Source: 2-12-FULL-35-15 sp036386835 (GTDB taxonomy: Bacteria > Bacteroidota > Bacteroidia > 2-12-FULL-35-15). Taken from it: DNA of 64,000 bases. Location: the NCBI GenBank assembly GCA_036386835.1, contig DASVUX010000039.1:1-64000 (forward strand), written 5' to 3'. Below the pieces are notes generated by a model, which saw only the letters and a program-made list of their open reading frames with translations, had not been told where the DNA came from and ran no database searches. The position numbers were made by a program, and so were the translations under genes. Below, piece by piece: positions 42,006 through 50,208 of this stretch (positions within the stretch are counted from its first letter, which is position 1; each line of letters begins with the position of its first letter).

Positions 42006-43445
42006 ATGAAACACTTATTTACTCTGGCCGCTGCGGCCGTTCTTTTCAATACAGCCTGCATTGCAGGAAATCCAGAAGGCTATAATATCAAAGTAACAGC
42101 AAAAGGCTTAAAGCCCGAAAGCATGTGCCAGCTTGCAAGGTATTACGGGGATAAGCAATACATTGTTGATTCTGCGAAAGTAAATGAAAAAGGCGAGGTG
42201 ATTTTTAAAGGGGCGGAGAAATGGCCCCAGGGTATTTATCTTTTTGTACCTCCGGGTAAAAATAAATATTTCGATTTTGTTATGGATGAAGGCCAGCACT
42301 TTTCAGTGGAAGCCGATACCGTTGACTTCATTAAATCTGTAAAGATTAAAGGCTCCGATGAGAACAGGTTCTTTTATGATTATCAGAATTTCATGTCGGC
42401 CAAGCAGAAACAGATCGAACCATTACAAACATTGTATAAGAAAGTAAAGGACGGCAATAAGGATTCAGCGAAGATCATCCAGGATAAAATAACTGTTATT
42501 GATACCGAAGTAAAAGAATACAAGAATAATTTTATAAAATCCCACCCCGCATCTTTTGTCGCCAAATTATTCAAGGCAATGGAAGAACCGGAGATCCCGG
42601 AAGCACCGGTCCTGGCGAACGGCAAGAAAGACAGCACTTTTGCATACCGATACTACAAATCACATTTCTTTGATAACTTCGACCTGACCGATGACCGGCT
42701 GCTAAGATCCCCGATATTCCACAACAAGATCAAGCAGTACATGGACAAGCTGACACCCCAGATGCCTGATTCCATAAATGTTTCAGCTGATTACCTTGTA
42801 GAAAAAGCAAGACCGAACCAGGAAGTTTTCAAATATCTTGTTTACTGGCTTACCTACACTTATGAGAGTTCAAAGATCATGGGCATGGATGCGGTATTCG
42901 TTCACATGGTGGATCGCTATTATGTAACCAAGCAGGCTTTCTGGGTAGATTCCACGCAGCAATACAAGATCACGAAACGCGGTGCGGAGTTAAAGCCTTT
43001 GCTCATAGGTAAACGAGCCCCAATGATCAATATGGCGGATTCTACAGGCAGGAACATATCCTTATATGATGTAAAATCGAAATATACTGTGGTGGTCTTC
43101 TGGGATCACGATTGCGGCCATTGCAAAAAAGAGATCCCTAAATTATATGATGCTTATTCAAAGAAGCTAAAAGCCAAAGGTGTCCAGGTGTATGCGGTAG
43201 AAACAGAAGACCAGCCAAAAGAATGGAAAAAATTCATTAAGGCAAATAACCTGAACTGGATCAATGTGATGGAAAATGACGAATATAAAAGGGCTGTCAC
43301 AAAAAAGATCTATGACATTTACAGTACACCTGTGATCTATCTTCTTGACGAGAATAAGATTATAAAGGCGAAGAGGATAGAAAGCGAGCAGCTGGAAGGA
43401 CTGATTGATATGCTTGATAAAGAAAAAGAAAAGAAAAAGCCTTAA
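42006..43445 (+). CDS. DUF5106/thioredoxin-like periplasmic protein
   Basis: 479 residues. Signal peptide (MKHLFTLAAAAVLFNTACIAG), then a DUF4369-like beta domain, a long helical DUF5106 region (about residues 200-340) and a thioredoxin-fold domain with the redox motif Cys370-Gly-His-Cys373 (FWDHDCGHCKKEIPKL). It should be a membrane-attached or periplasmic thiol oxidoreductase in cytochrome c or envelope disulphide metabolism, as for TlpA-type proteins. The CGHC motif suggests a rather oxidising active site. A Lys/Glu-rich tail (DKEKEKKKP) ends the protein. Confidence 0.9.
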   Translation: MKHLFTLAAAAVLFNTACIAGNPEGYNIKVTAKGLKPESMCQLARYYGDKQYIVDSAKVNEKGEVIFKGAEKWPQGIYLFVPPGKNKYFDFVMDEGQHFSVEADTVDFIKSVKIKGSDENRFFYDYQNFMSAKQKQIEPLQTLYKKVKDGNKDSAKIIQDKITVIDTEVKEYKNNFIKSHPASFVAKLFKAMEEPEIPEAPVLANGKKDSTFAYRYYKSHFFDNFDLTDDRLLRSPIFHNKIKQYMDKLTPQMPDSINVSADYLVEKARPNQEVFKYLVYWLTYTYESSKIMGMDAVFVHMVDRYYVTKQAFWVDSTQQYKITKRGAELKPLLIGKRAPMINMADSTGRNISLYDVKSKYTVVVFWDHDCGHCKKEIPKLYDAYSKKLKAKGVQVYAVETEDQPKEWKKFIKANNLNWINVMENDEYKRAVTKKIYDIYSTPVIYLLDENKIIKAKRIESEQLEGLIDMLDKEKEKKKP

Positions 43446-43451
43446 TAGGCA

Positions 43452-43886
43452 TTACCGGGCCCGTGTAACGATGATCGTATTCCCCCTGGAATAATCAAAT
43501 TTCCAGTCGTTCTCGAAGATCCTGGGTAAATAGCGCTTATACAGGTTGATGCGTGAAGTCAGTTTGTCTTCCGGTTCTGTGTCCTTTGCAAGGCCTGTGA
43601 ATTCATACGCGACCATTTTAGGATGTTCGGCCATGAACATTTTCACCACATGCACGATAGTAGTCATTACCCTGTAAAGCTCACCCTTATTGGTTACGGT
43701 ATATTCCTCCCCTTCGTATTCATCGTTGGTAACGCCAAACACGATGGTAGCGTGCAGGATATTATCCTGCCTGCGTCCAAAACGGACCTCATAATTGATC
43801 CCGCTATCTGTTGTAAAATAATAAACCCCTGCTGTACTGATAGCCGGACATATTATTTTATACTCATCAACAAATCCATCTGCCAT
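43452..43886 (-). CDS. hypothetical protein
   Basis: 144 residues, no signal peptide or membrane span. Strand-rich N-terminus (YYFTTDSGINYEVRFGRRQ), a helix (GELYRVMTTIVHVVKMFMAEHP) and a C-terminal part (NLYKRYLPRIFENDWKFDYSRGNTIIVTR). I do not recognise the family; the layout resembles small cytosolic alpha/beta proteins. It converges with the DUF5106 gene (six bases between stop codons). The upstream gap to the GNAT gene is shared by two divergent transcripts. Confidence 0.7.
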   Translation of the reverse strand: MADGFVDEYKIICPAISTAGVYYFTTDSGINYEVRFGRRQDNILHATIVFGVTNDEYEGEEYTVTNKGELYRVMTTIVHVVKMFMAEHPKMVAYEFTGLAKDTEPEDKLTSRINLYKRYLPRIFENDWKFDYSRGNTIIVTRAR

Positions 43887-44023
43887 AAAATGCCTGTAGT
43901 GTTTTTTTCCGGAGGTTAAAATTAGAAATTTTTTCTATAAATCCACTATTTTTAGCGATAAAGGTTCCTGTTGGACTTTAGAGGAATAGCAAAGCTTCCG
44001 GCCGCATCTGGCATTCTATTTCG

Positions 44024-44031
44024 TACTTTTG
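44024..44031 (+). promoter_or_regulatory. -7 box for the GNAT-TlpA-SCO operon
   Basis: TACTTTTG lies 17 bases upstream of the ATG at 44049 and inside the longer open frame that begins at 43971, so it supports the ATG at 44049 as the start. Confidence 0.55.
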
Positions 44032-44048
44032 CAGAAAACCGAAGGAAA

Positions 44049-44447
44049 ATGAAGATCCAGTATAAGATCAATGCCATTGTTAAAACGAAAGACGTGATTG
44101 ATGTTTTCAAAAGCTCAGGAATAAATCGTCCTGTAGAAGATCCTGAGCGCATCGCCTTGATGCTGAAACATTCCAACCTTGTCATTTCAGCCTGGAACGG
44201 GATAGAACTTATCGGTATTGCACGGTCTGTTACTGACTATAATTACTGCTGCTATCTCTCCGATCTCGCTGTAAAGAGCGAATACCAGAAAGCCGGGATC
44301 GGGCGGGAACTCATTAAACTAACCGCTGATACGATCGGGGATCAAACCATGCTCCTGCTCCTTTCGGCCCCAACCGCTATGGATTATTATCCCAAACAAG
44401 GGTTTGAAAAAGTGGATAACGGTTTTATCATCAAAAGAAAAAAATGA
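44049..44447 (+). CDS. GNAT family N-acetyltransferase
   Basis: 132 residues from the ATG at 44049 (MKIQYKINAIVKTKDVIDVF). GNAT fold with the acetyl-CoA loop QKAGIGRELI near residue 83 (R/Q-x-x-G-x-G/A) and the C-terminal PKQGFEKVDNGFIIKR. Substrate unknown. Its stop codon overlaps the ATG of the TlpA-like gene by four bases (ATGA), so it is translationally coupled to the thioredoxin/SCO pair. A role in that system is not obvious. Confidence 0.9.
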   Translation: MKIQYKINAIVKTKDVIDVFKSSGINRPVEDPERIALMLKHSNLVISAWNGIELIGIARSVTDYNYCCYLSDLAVKSEYQKAGIGRELIKLTADTIGDQTMLLLLSAPTAMDYYPKQGFEKVDNGFIIKRKK

Positions 44448-44941
44448 AACGACTGCTTATTGCTTTTTTCATTTTGTTTTACTTCCAGGGCTTGGCACAA
44501 AAGATCAGTATCATTAAGATCGGGGACCTTGAACAGCGGATAACAAATGGATCAGATACGACTTACATCATAAATTTCTGGGCAACATGGTGTGCACCCT
44601 GCGTTAAGGAATTGCCTGGTTTTGACAGCATCACAAAAAGCCATTCTTCAGATAAAGTAAAGGTCCTGCTTATCAGCATGGATTTCAAAGAAGATCTCGA
44701 AACCAAAGTAATTCCCTTTTGCATAAAAAAAAAACTGCGGTCAGAAGTTTATCTCCTGGACGAAGTCAACGGGAATTACTTTATTCCGAAAATATCTGAG
44801 AAATGGACGGGTGCGATCCCGGGAACACTTATACTGAACAATCAAAAAGCATATCGCGAATTTTATGAGAAGAAGCTCAGCTACGGATTCCTCAGGGCAG
44901 AGATTGAAAAAATCACGTTAATTAAAGATCAAAAAAAATAA
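44444..44941 (+). CDS. TlpA-family thiol-disulphide oxidoreductase
   Basis: 165 residues. Signal peptide MKRLLIAFFILFYFQGLAQ. Thioredoxin-fold with the motif FWATWCAPCVKELP (Cys50-Ala-Pro-Cys53), the typical TlpA/ResA sequence with a reducing WCxxC site. It would keep periplasmic thiols reduced, for example for haem attachment or copper delivery. The SCO-family gene starts one base after it, and copper/haem assembly of cytochrome oxidase is a sensible joint role. A conserved Pro precedes the final strand (GAIPGTLIL). Confidence 0.92.
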   Translation: MKRLLIAFFILFYFQGLAQKISIIKIGDLEQRITNGSDTTYIINFWATWCAPCVKELPGFDSITKSHSSDKVKVLLISMDFKEDLETKVIPFCIKKKLRSEVYLLDEVNGNYFIPKISEKWTGAIPGTLILNNQKAYREFYEKKLSYGFLRAEIEKITLIKDQKK

Positions 44942-44942
44942 T

Positions 44943-45638
44943 ATGGATACCGGGAATACAAAAAAGATCAATCCTTCACGGGTAGTCAACATCTTCGTAC
45001 TGCTGCTGGCAGCAGGGGTCTTTGTCTATGCTTTTTTCCTGCACGACAATTCAAAGCCTCTCCGTTACCTTGCGATTTTCGGTCCTAAAGAATACGAATC
45101 CAAGAATGGAAAAACAGATACCACTTACCACACAATTCCCGAATTCAATTTTACTGACCAGGACGGCAGGAGCATCAGCGGTAAAGATCTTGAAGGGAGC
45201 GTTTATGTAACCGACTTTTTCTTCACCACATGTCACAGCATTTGTCCCGTAATGAGCCGCCAGATGGAGCGTGTGTATAATAAATTCAAAGGGAACTATG
45301 AAGTTAAATTCCTCTCACATACTGTGGATCCTGAGATAGATTCTGTTAAACAGCTTAAGGAATACGCCACCAGGCATAATGCTGACAGCAGGCAGTGGAT
45401 GTTTGTGACAGGTGATAAAAAACAACTCTATGGAGTGGCGAGGACAGGTTATTTTTTAGATGCGCAGGAAGGTGATGGCGGCCCCGATGATTTTATTCAT
45501 ACTCAGAACTTCGCACTGATCGATAAAGACAAACGGATAAGGGGATATTATGACGGCACAGATTCTACGGATGTTGACCAGCTGATAAAAGACATCGATC
45601 TTTTACTGAAGGAATATCACTATAAGGAAAAGAAATAA
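44943..45638 (+). CDS. SCO-family copper chaperone-like protein
   Basis: 231 residues with an N-terminal membrane anchor (about residues 16-33). The SCO1/SenC copper-binding motif is complete: Cys97-x3-Cys101 in TTCHSICPVM and His186 in DFIHTQNFALID. Family proteins deliver or reduce copper for the CuA site of cytochrome oxidase, in the periplasm. It follows the TlpA-like gene with one base between, so the pair is one unit. No oxidase gene lies in the window. Confidence 0.93.
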   Translation: MDTGNTKKINPSRVVNIFVLLLAAGVFVYAFFLHDNSKPLRYLAIFGPKEYESKNGKTDTTYHTIPEFNFTDQDGRSISGKDLEGSVYVTDFFFTTCHSICPVMSRQMERVYNKFKGNYEVKFLSHTVDPEIDSVKQLKEYATRHNADSRQWMFVTGDKKQLYGVARTGYFLDAQEGDGGPDDFIHTQNFALIDKDKRIRGYYDGTDSTDVDQLIKDIDLLLKEYHYKEKK

Positions 45639-45639
45639 C

Positions 45640-46419
45640 TTAATTGGAGAATACTGCAGGATAAAAATATTTTATTTCTCTTTCAGTTATTACCACGGCC
45701 TTCCCTTCTACTTTGTCAGTTTGCCTGATCCAGTTACCATAACGATCGATGACATAGGTGTAGGTATGATTCTCCTTCGTTATGCCGTTCAACACTTCCT
45801 GCATCTCTTTTTTATTGCCGTTCTCATCATATTTAAATACGCGTAAAACCGAAACCCTTCCATCAGGCTCTACCTGCTTTGTTTGTACAAGAAATCCTGC
45901 ATCATCGTATGCGTAGAAAATCTTTGTCGGCTTACCGCCATTACGAACAATGATCTCCTCTGTTATCTTTCCATCCCGGTCATATTCATAAGAGGTATTC
46001 CAGTTATCCCCGGTCCCGTTCGAATCTTCTACTGCTCTCTCCAGCTCAAAACCATTCCGGTTGTACTTCGATCTTATTACCTGCTTTGGCTTGCCGTCAG
46101 GATGAAAAGTATTTACTTCCAGCCTTTTTCCTCCCCTGTCATAACTGTATATAGCCTTTGATGCATCACTACCATCTTTGTGAGCGAGGATCTCTTCCGT
46201 TTTAAAGCCATTTTCGTTAAAGAAATAGGAACGGGCCCAGCCCAGCTCCATGCCTTTCTCAACTTCACCATCTCTTATAACCGCTTCATACTGTACTTCT
46301 GTACACATATGAACACGGCCTTTCAGGTTCATTTCATAAAGGTGATTTCTCTTTGTTGCTCCTGAGACAAAAGAAAGTAAAAGAGGTATTGTTAACACTG
46401 CTAAAAATCTTGATCTCAT
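45640..46419 (-). CDS. secreted protein with RHS/YD-like repeats
   Basis: 259 residues. Signal peptide (MRSRFLAVLTIPLLLSFVSGA). The mature part is a string of roughly 25-residue beta-hairpin repeats of the YD type: SYDRGGKRLEVNTFHPDGKP, SKYNRNGFELERAVEDSNG, YEYDRDGKITEEIIVRNGG, YAYDDAGFLVQTKQVEPDG, FKYDENGNKKEMQEVLNG. Short RHS-like proteins of this kind are common in Bacteroidota. No toxin domain follows. It is convergent with the SCO gene (one base between the stops). Confidence 0.82.
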   Translation of the reverse strand: MRSRFLAVLTIPLLLSFVSGATKRNHLYEMNLKGRVHMCTEVQYEAVIRDGEVEKGMELGWARSYFFNENGFKTEEILAHKDGSDASKAIYSYDRGGKRLEVNTFHPDGKPKQVIRSKYNRNGFELERAVEDSNGTGDNWNTSYEYDRDGKITEEIIVRNGGKPTKIFYAYDDAGFLVQTKQVEPDGRVSVLRVFKYDENGNKKEMQEVLNGITKENHTYTYVIDRYGNWIRQTDKVEGKAVVITEREIKYFYPAVFSN

Positions 46420-46461
46420 ATTTCAATATCAAAACTAATGGAGAGCATTGCAAGTCCGCAA

Positions 46462-46497
46462 AAAAAAAGATTAAATCTTCGATCTAATCTTTTTTTG
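46462..46497 (-). terminator. intrinsic terminator after the redoxin gene
   Basis: AAAAAAAGATTA and TAATCTTTTTTT form a long AT-rich stem with an inner ATC/GAT pair. It lies just after the stop of 46504-47118. Confidence 0.75.
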
Positions 46498-46503
46498 AAA
46501 TTG

Positions 46504-47118
46504 TTATTCCAGCCGTTTAATGGTACATCCTACCGATTTTGTAGAATTATTTCTGATGGGTTTGCCTGTAGCAGCTGATGTAATAGCATCCTTAAGGTAA
46601 TGCTCCTTTGCATCGCTTACCTCCTTGATATTATCATCAATGGCGCCACGATAAATCAGTTTCCCGGATTTATCAAAAAGAAAACAATGAGGCGTGCGGG
46701 TGGCACCAAATGCGTCTGCAACGATCGAGTTCTTATCCAAGACATAACTGAACGTATATCCCTGGGCTTTTGCATAATTTTTCATTGCATCAAATGAATC
46801 GTCTTCCAAACGCTGAGCCTCATTCGAATTTACGAGTACCATTCCTACCTTATTTTGTTTTGTAAGAGCTCCAAGCTCTTTTATGCGGCTTTCGCTGAGC
46901 TTTACATAAGGACAGGTATTACATGAAAATATAACGAGGAGGCCATTCTCGGATTTTACATCATTAAGGGACACTTCTTTACCGCTAACATCCATCATCT
47001 TTACATCTCCTGACGGCATAGCTTTACCGATTTCAAGCTCCGGGCTTATGCCCAGGCGAAAACCCAGTGTAATCAAACCGATAATGGCGAAAGAGGAGAA
47101 TAAAACTGCTTTTTTCAT
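46504..47118 (-). CDS. thioredoxin-fold redoxin family protein
   Basis: 204 residues from the ATG at 47118 (MKKAVLFSSFAIIGLITLGF, a signal sequence or anchor). The redoxin domain contains FSCNTCPYVKLSESR, with a Cys-x-x-Cys (CNTC), NSNEAQRLEDDSFDAMKNYA and FGATRTPHCFLFDKSGKLIYRGAIDDN (key part TRTPHCFLFD). The family is called thioredoxin-like or AhpC/TSA-like and has a Cys-Pro-Tyr site; substrate unknown, periplasmic. Upstream Met (7 residues earlier) is less likely. An AT-rich terminator follows the stop. Confidence 0.88.
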   Translation of the reverse strand: MKKAVLFSSFAIIGLITLGFRLGISPELEIGKAMPSGDVKMMDVSGKEVSLNDVKSENGLLVIFSCNTCPYVKLSESRIKELGALTKQNKVGMVLVNSNEAQRLEDDSFDAMKNYAKAQGYTFSYVLDKNSIVADAFGATRTPHCFLFDKSGKLIYRGAIDDNIKEVSDAKEHYLKDAITSAATGKPIRNNSTKSVGCTIKRLE

Positions 47119-47168
47119 TTTTTGATTTTTATTTCTCATAAACTTACAAAAATCAAACCATAAATACC

Positions 47169-48236
47169 TCAGTTCCTGATTAATTCTTTATAAACAAACT
47201 GCTCCTGGAGGGATTCAAAAGGACGGTAAACATAATAAACATAACCGTTTTTTACCCGGATATGTTCCGCGTACTGGTTCAGTAATTTAAATGATCCCAT
47301 GATCTTCCCTGTTTTAAGATCGATGTGCTTCAGGTAATAAAAACCATTCTTCTGGTAAAGCGCATACACTTTATGGCTTTCCTTATCAACTATTACTTCA
47401 TGTTTCCATTCACGCCAGCTCCTGGGATGATGATAATCGATATTTACTGAATCCAGCAGTTCATGTTTTTTATTGTAAGATAAGATCGCGTTGCTGTAGT
47501 GATCGAACACCAGGATGGTATCATTCAGAATAAACAATGGTGCATACAGTGGCGTATAAAAAATACTGTTTGTAAGCCCGCTCATTACGGCTGCGATCCT
47601 GTGCTTATCAACATTGTATTCGCTTGCAAGCTTCCTTGCATAAAGCTTGTCCTTAGGTTTTAGAAAGTAATACTCCATATTATATCCTTTCATCAACTCC
47701 TTATCCGTTACCGTTTTGAAAGGATGTACAGAACTGTCTGCTGTGTTAAAAGCATAATAGGTGAATTCAGGATAATCCCTGCTGTAATCCGAAAAATAAA
47801 TATCATGCCCGATCGTATCAACACATGGCAGGATCCGGGAATTGAACTGATCTACCGGAAGGGATGCAAGGCTGATCCGGTCGTTATTTATCTTCACCCT
47901 GAATACATTTTCCTTACAGATCACATTTATGAAGCCCATATAATCCTTATACAGCTTTACGGCTTCATCAGGCACCTGGAATGAAGATAAAACCGTCATA
48001 GCCTCATTCACCAGCATTACGCTGGGCTTTGCAAGACTTTTAGTGAACGTGAGAAGTACCAGTTTGTTTTCATGAAATTCATAATCTGCCACACTAAACT
48101 TCCATGTTCCGAATACGGTGTCGGCTTTTCTTTCTGCAGTTACAGTTACGGGACCAAGGACTACTGTTTTCTGGGCCTTTAAGCTTGGAACCAGCGCGAA
48201 GAACAACCAAATAAAGATAAATACCAATGATCTCAT
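47169..48236 (-). CDS. secreted beta-propeller-like protein of unknown function
   Basis: 355 residues from the ATG at 48236; the upstream bases are AAAAGGAGGCAAAA, a strong Shine-Dalgarno at seven bases spacing, unusual for this genome and decisive for this start over the ATG 15 codons earlier. Signal peptide MRSLVFIFIWLFFALVPSLKAQ. The mature part has repeated strand groups (LFILNDTILVFDHYSNAILSYNKKHELLDSVNI; key part LVFDHYSNAILSYN) that resemble a six- or seven-bladed propeller; no family is recognised. No catalytic motif seen. Confidence 0.75.
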   Translation of the reverse strand: MRSLVFIFIWLFFALVPSLKAQKTVVLGPVTVTAERKADTVFGTWKFSVADYEFHENKLVLLTFTKSLAKPSVMLVNEAMTVLSSFQVPDEAVKLYKDYMGFINVICKENVFRVKINNDRISLASLPVDQFNSRILPCVDTIGHDIYFSDYSRDYPEFTYYAFNTADSSVHPFKTVTDKELMKGYNMEYYFLKPKDKLYARKLASEYNVDKHRIAAVMSGLTNSIFYTPLYAPLFILNDTILVFDHYSNAILSYNKKHELLDSVNIDYHHPRSWREWKHEVIVDKESHKVYALYQKNGFYYLKHIDLKTGKIMGSFKLLNQYAEHIRVKNGYVYYVYRPFESLQEQFVYKELIRN

Positions 48237-48240
48237 TTTT

Positions 48241-48246
48241 GCCTCC
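48241..48246 (-). promoter_or_regulatory. strong Shine-Dalgarno before the 48236 start
   Basis: Minus-strand AGGAGGC, part of AAAAGGAGGCAAAAATG. Near-perfect complement to the 16S 3' end, at standard spacing. It fixes the start at 48236. Confidence 0.75.
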
Positions 48247-48280
48247 TTTTCTGTATAGACGTTTTCCCGAAAAAAATCCA

Positions 48281-48288
48281 TAAATTTG
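48281..48288 (+). promoter_or_regulatory. -7 box for the J-domain gene
   Basis: TAAATTTG matches TAnnTTTG and lies 25 bases before the ATG at 48314, supporting that start over a TTG at 48362. Confidence 0.5.
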
Positions 48289-48313
48289 TTAAGAGGCGTA
48301 CAGTTATCCTAAA

Positions 48314-48943
48314 ATGTTCCTCGCTAAGACTGAAAGATCCTTATTTTCAACCCGGTTCCTATTGTATGATTTTTATAAAATATTAGAAGTATCCCGCACC
48401 GCCAGCCAGGAGGAGATTAAAAAAGCATACAGGAACAAAGCCAAGCTCGTACATCCTGATGTTAACAATTCTCCAAAAGCCAACGAAGTATTTGCTGTAG
48501 TTAATGAAGCGTATGAAGTGCTTACCGATGAACAAAAACGTTATTTGCACGATGTAAAGCTCAATTTTGCAGATGCCGCTAAGGCTGATGCCGAACGTAA
48601 GAAGCATTATTACGGATCTTCCGTAAAGAACGACACCTACAGCAACCCGAATTTTCATTACGACTGGAACAGCTTTAAAGCTGCATATAAAGAGAAAACA
48701 GACGAAGATTATTATAACCGTTCTCCTTTTTTTTACAACTTATTCTTTGCCTGCGGGATGTGTATCGGCTTTATAATTATCATTGTCCTGATCGGTGGCA
48801 CCTTTTATAACTTATGGCCATTCCCTTTTATACTGATCAGCATCTCGGGGTTTATACTCGTGAAAGAAGGATGGCGCGGGCTCATGAGGAAAGAAAACAT
48901 CCTGAACGGTGTGATAAAATTATTCAGAAAAAACACCAGGTAA
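48314..48943 (+). CDS. membrane-attached J-domain protein
   Basis: 209 residues. A DnaJ J-domain occupies about residues 18-82: DFYKILEVSRTASQEEIKKAYRNKAKLVHPDV (key parts YKILEVS and HPD at 47-49) and EVFAVVNEAYEVLTDEQKRYLHD. The HPD motif needed to stimulate DnaK is intact. A polar linker follows, and then two membrane segments (about 140-160 and 165-182). It lacks zinc and C-terminal substrate domains, so it is a type III J-protein, recruiting DnaK to the membrane. A terminator follows. Confidence 0.93.
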   Translation: MFLAKTERSLFSTRFLLYDFYKILEVSRTASQEEIKKAYRNKAKLVHPDVNNSPKANEVFAVVNEAYEVLTDEQKRYLHDVKLNFADAAKADAERKKHYYGSSVKNDTYSNPNFHYDWNSFKAAYKEKTDEDYYNRSPFFYNLFFACGMCIGFIIIIVLIGGTFYNLWPFPFILISISGFILVKEGWRGLMRKENILNGVIKLFRKNTR

Positions 48944-48947
48944 AAAA

Positions 48948-48971
48948 AACGCTCCCGTTTCCGGGAGCGTT
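48948..48971. terminator. intrinsic terminator between the J-domain gene and ilvE
   Basis: AACGCTCCCG and CGGGAGCGTT form a 10-bp stem with a four-base loop. In the minus direction it is followed by eight T, ending ilvE; in the plus direction the T-run is short. Confidence 0.85.
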
Positions 48972-48991
48972 TCATAATTCAACTATATATT

Positions 48992-50065
48992 CTAACCGAT
49001 CTTATACATCCAGTTGTGTTTATCTTCTGATTTGCCTTTACGTATATTTTCAAGTTCCTGGCTTACTCTGTTAGAGAAAATCCTTCCTGACACCGGTGGC
49101 AGGACATAATCTTTCCCTTCAAAGCCGATCGTAGAGATATGTGCAATTGTAGCTGCAGTTCCTGTTCCAAAAGCTTCTTCAAGTGTACCGCGCTTATGAG
49201 CATCAATAACTTCATCAATGCTGATCTTACGTTCCTGAACTTTCATTTTCCAGTCGCGGGCAAGTGTTAGAACACTGTCACGGGTAATTCCCGCAAGGAT
49301 TGTATCCCCGATCGGAGGTGTGATTAATACGTCATCTATAACAATCATCAGGTTCATTGTCCCTGATTCTTCAAGGTAACGATGATTACGCGCATCCGTC
49401 CAGATGATCTGCTGGTAGCCCCGCTGCTGTGCAAGCCTTGTCGGGAACAATGAACGTCCGTAGTTCCCGGAAGCTTTTACATAACCGACTCCTCCTTCAA
49501 CTGCACGGATATATGTTGTTTCAACCAGTACTTTCACCGGCTCGTTATAATATTTTCCGGCCGGAGATGTGATGATATAAAAACGATAGTTATCAGAAGG
49601 TTTCACTCCAATGAACTCATCAGTCCCGATAATAAAGGGACGGATGTACAATGAAGCCCCGTCACCGTTTGGCACCCAGTCTTTATCCAGGGCGACAAGC
49701 TGTTTCAATCCTTCCATGAATACTTCTTCTGTTATTGAAGGCATCGCCATTCTTTCCGCAGAAATATTAATGCGCTTATGGTTATCGAGGGGACGGAAAA
49801 GCGAAACCTCGCCTTTGTCGTTCTTATAAGCTTTCATTCCCTCAAAAATTGCCTGCCCGTAATGCAGTGCGGAGATAGCCGGACTCATTGGAATTGCACC
49901 GTAAGGGACTATACTGGGATTATTCCAAACACCATTTTCGAAATCTGCATGGAACATATGATCGGAAAATAATTTTCCGAAAGTAATGTGATTGTAATCA
50001 AGTTCATTGATCCGTGACTTTGCCGTTTTCTGAACATTAATTGAAATGGTGTCTGTTGTTACCAT
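48992..50065 (-). CDS. ilvE: branched-chain amino acid aminotransferase
   Basis: 357 residues, fold-type IV PLP enzyme. The aldimine lysine is Lys197 in GVGYVKASGNYGRS; the family segments HYGQAIFEGMKAYKNDKGEVSLFRPLDNHKRIN (key part AIFEGMKAY and LFRP) near residue 70 and IWTDARNHRYLEESGTMN near 220 are present. IlvE makes or breaks down Leu, Ile and Val with glutamate/2-oxoglutarate. It is the type found in Bacteroidota and eukaryotes (BCAT family). The gene stands alone, with a terminator after it. Confidence 0.96.
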   Translation of the reverse strand: MVTTDTISINVQKTAKSRINELDYNHITFGKLFSDHMFHADFENGVWNNPSIVPYGAIPMSPAISALHYGQAIFEGMKAYKNDKGEVSLFRPLDNHKRINISAERMAMPSITEEVFMEGLKQLVALDKDWVPNGDGASLYIRPFIIGTDEFIGVKPSDNYRFYIITSPAGKYYNEPVKVLVETTYIRAVEGGVGYVKASGNYGRSLFPTRLAQQRGYQQIIWTDARNHRYLEESGTMNLMIVIDDVLITPPIGDTILAGITRDSVLTLARDWKMKVQERKISIDEVIDAHKRGTLEEAFGTGTAATIAHISTIGFEGKDYVLPPVSGRIFSNRVSQELENIRKGKSEDKHNWMYKIG

Positions 50066-50208
50066 AATAGTGTTTTGTGTATTCTATAAAATTAAGGATT
50101 TAATTTATGCATTCCAACAACAAAAAGTTAAAAAATAGATGAACCGGATGAAACAGGAGACAAATGATGGTTACGAGCCTTGGGAAAGGTTTGCCGCAGG
50201 CTGTTAAT

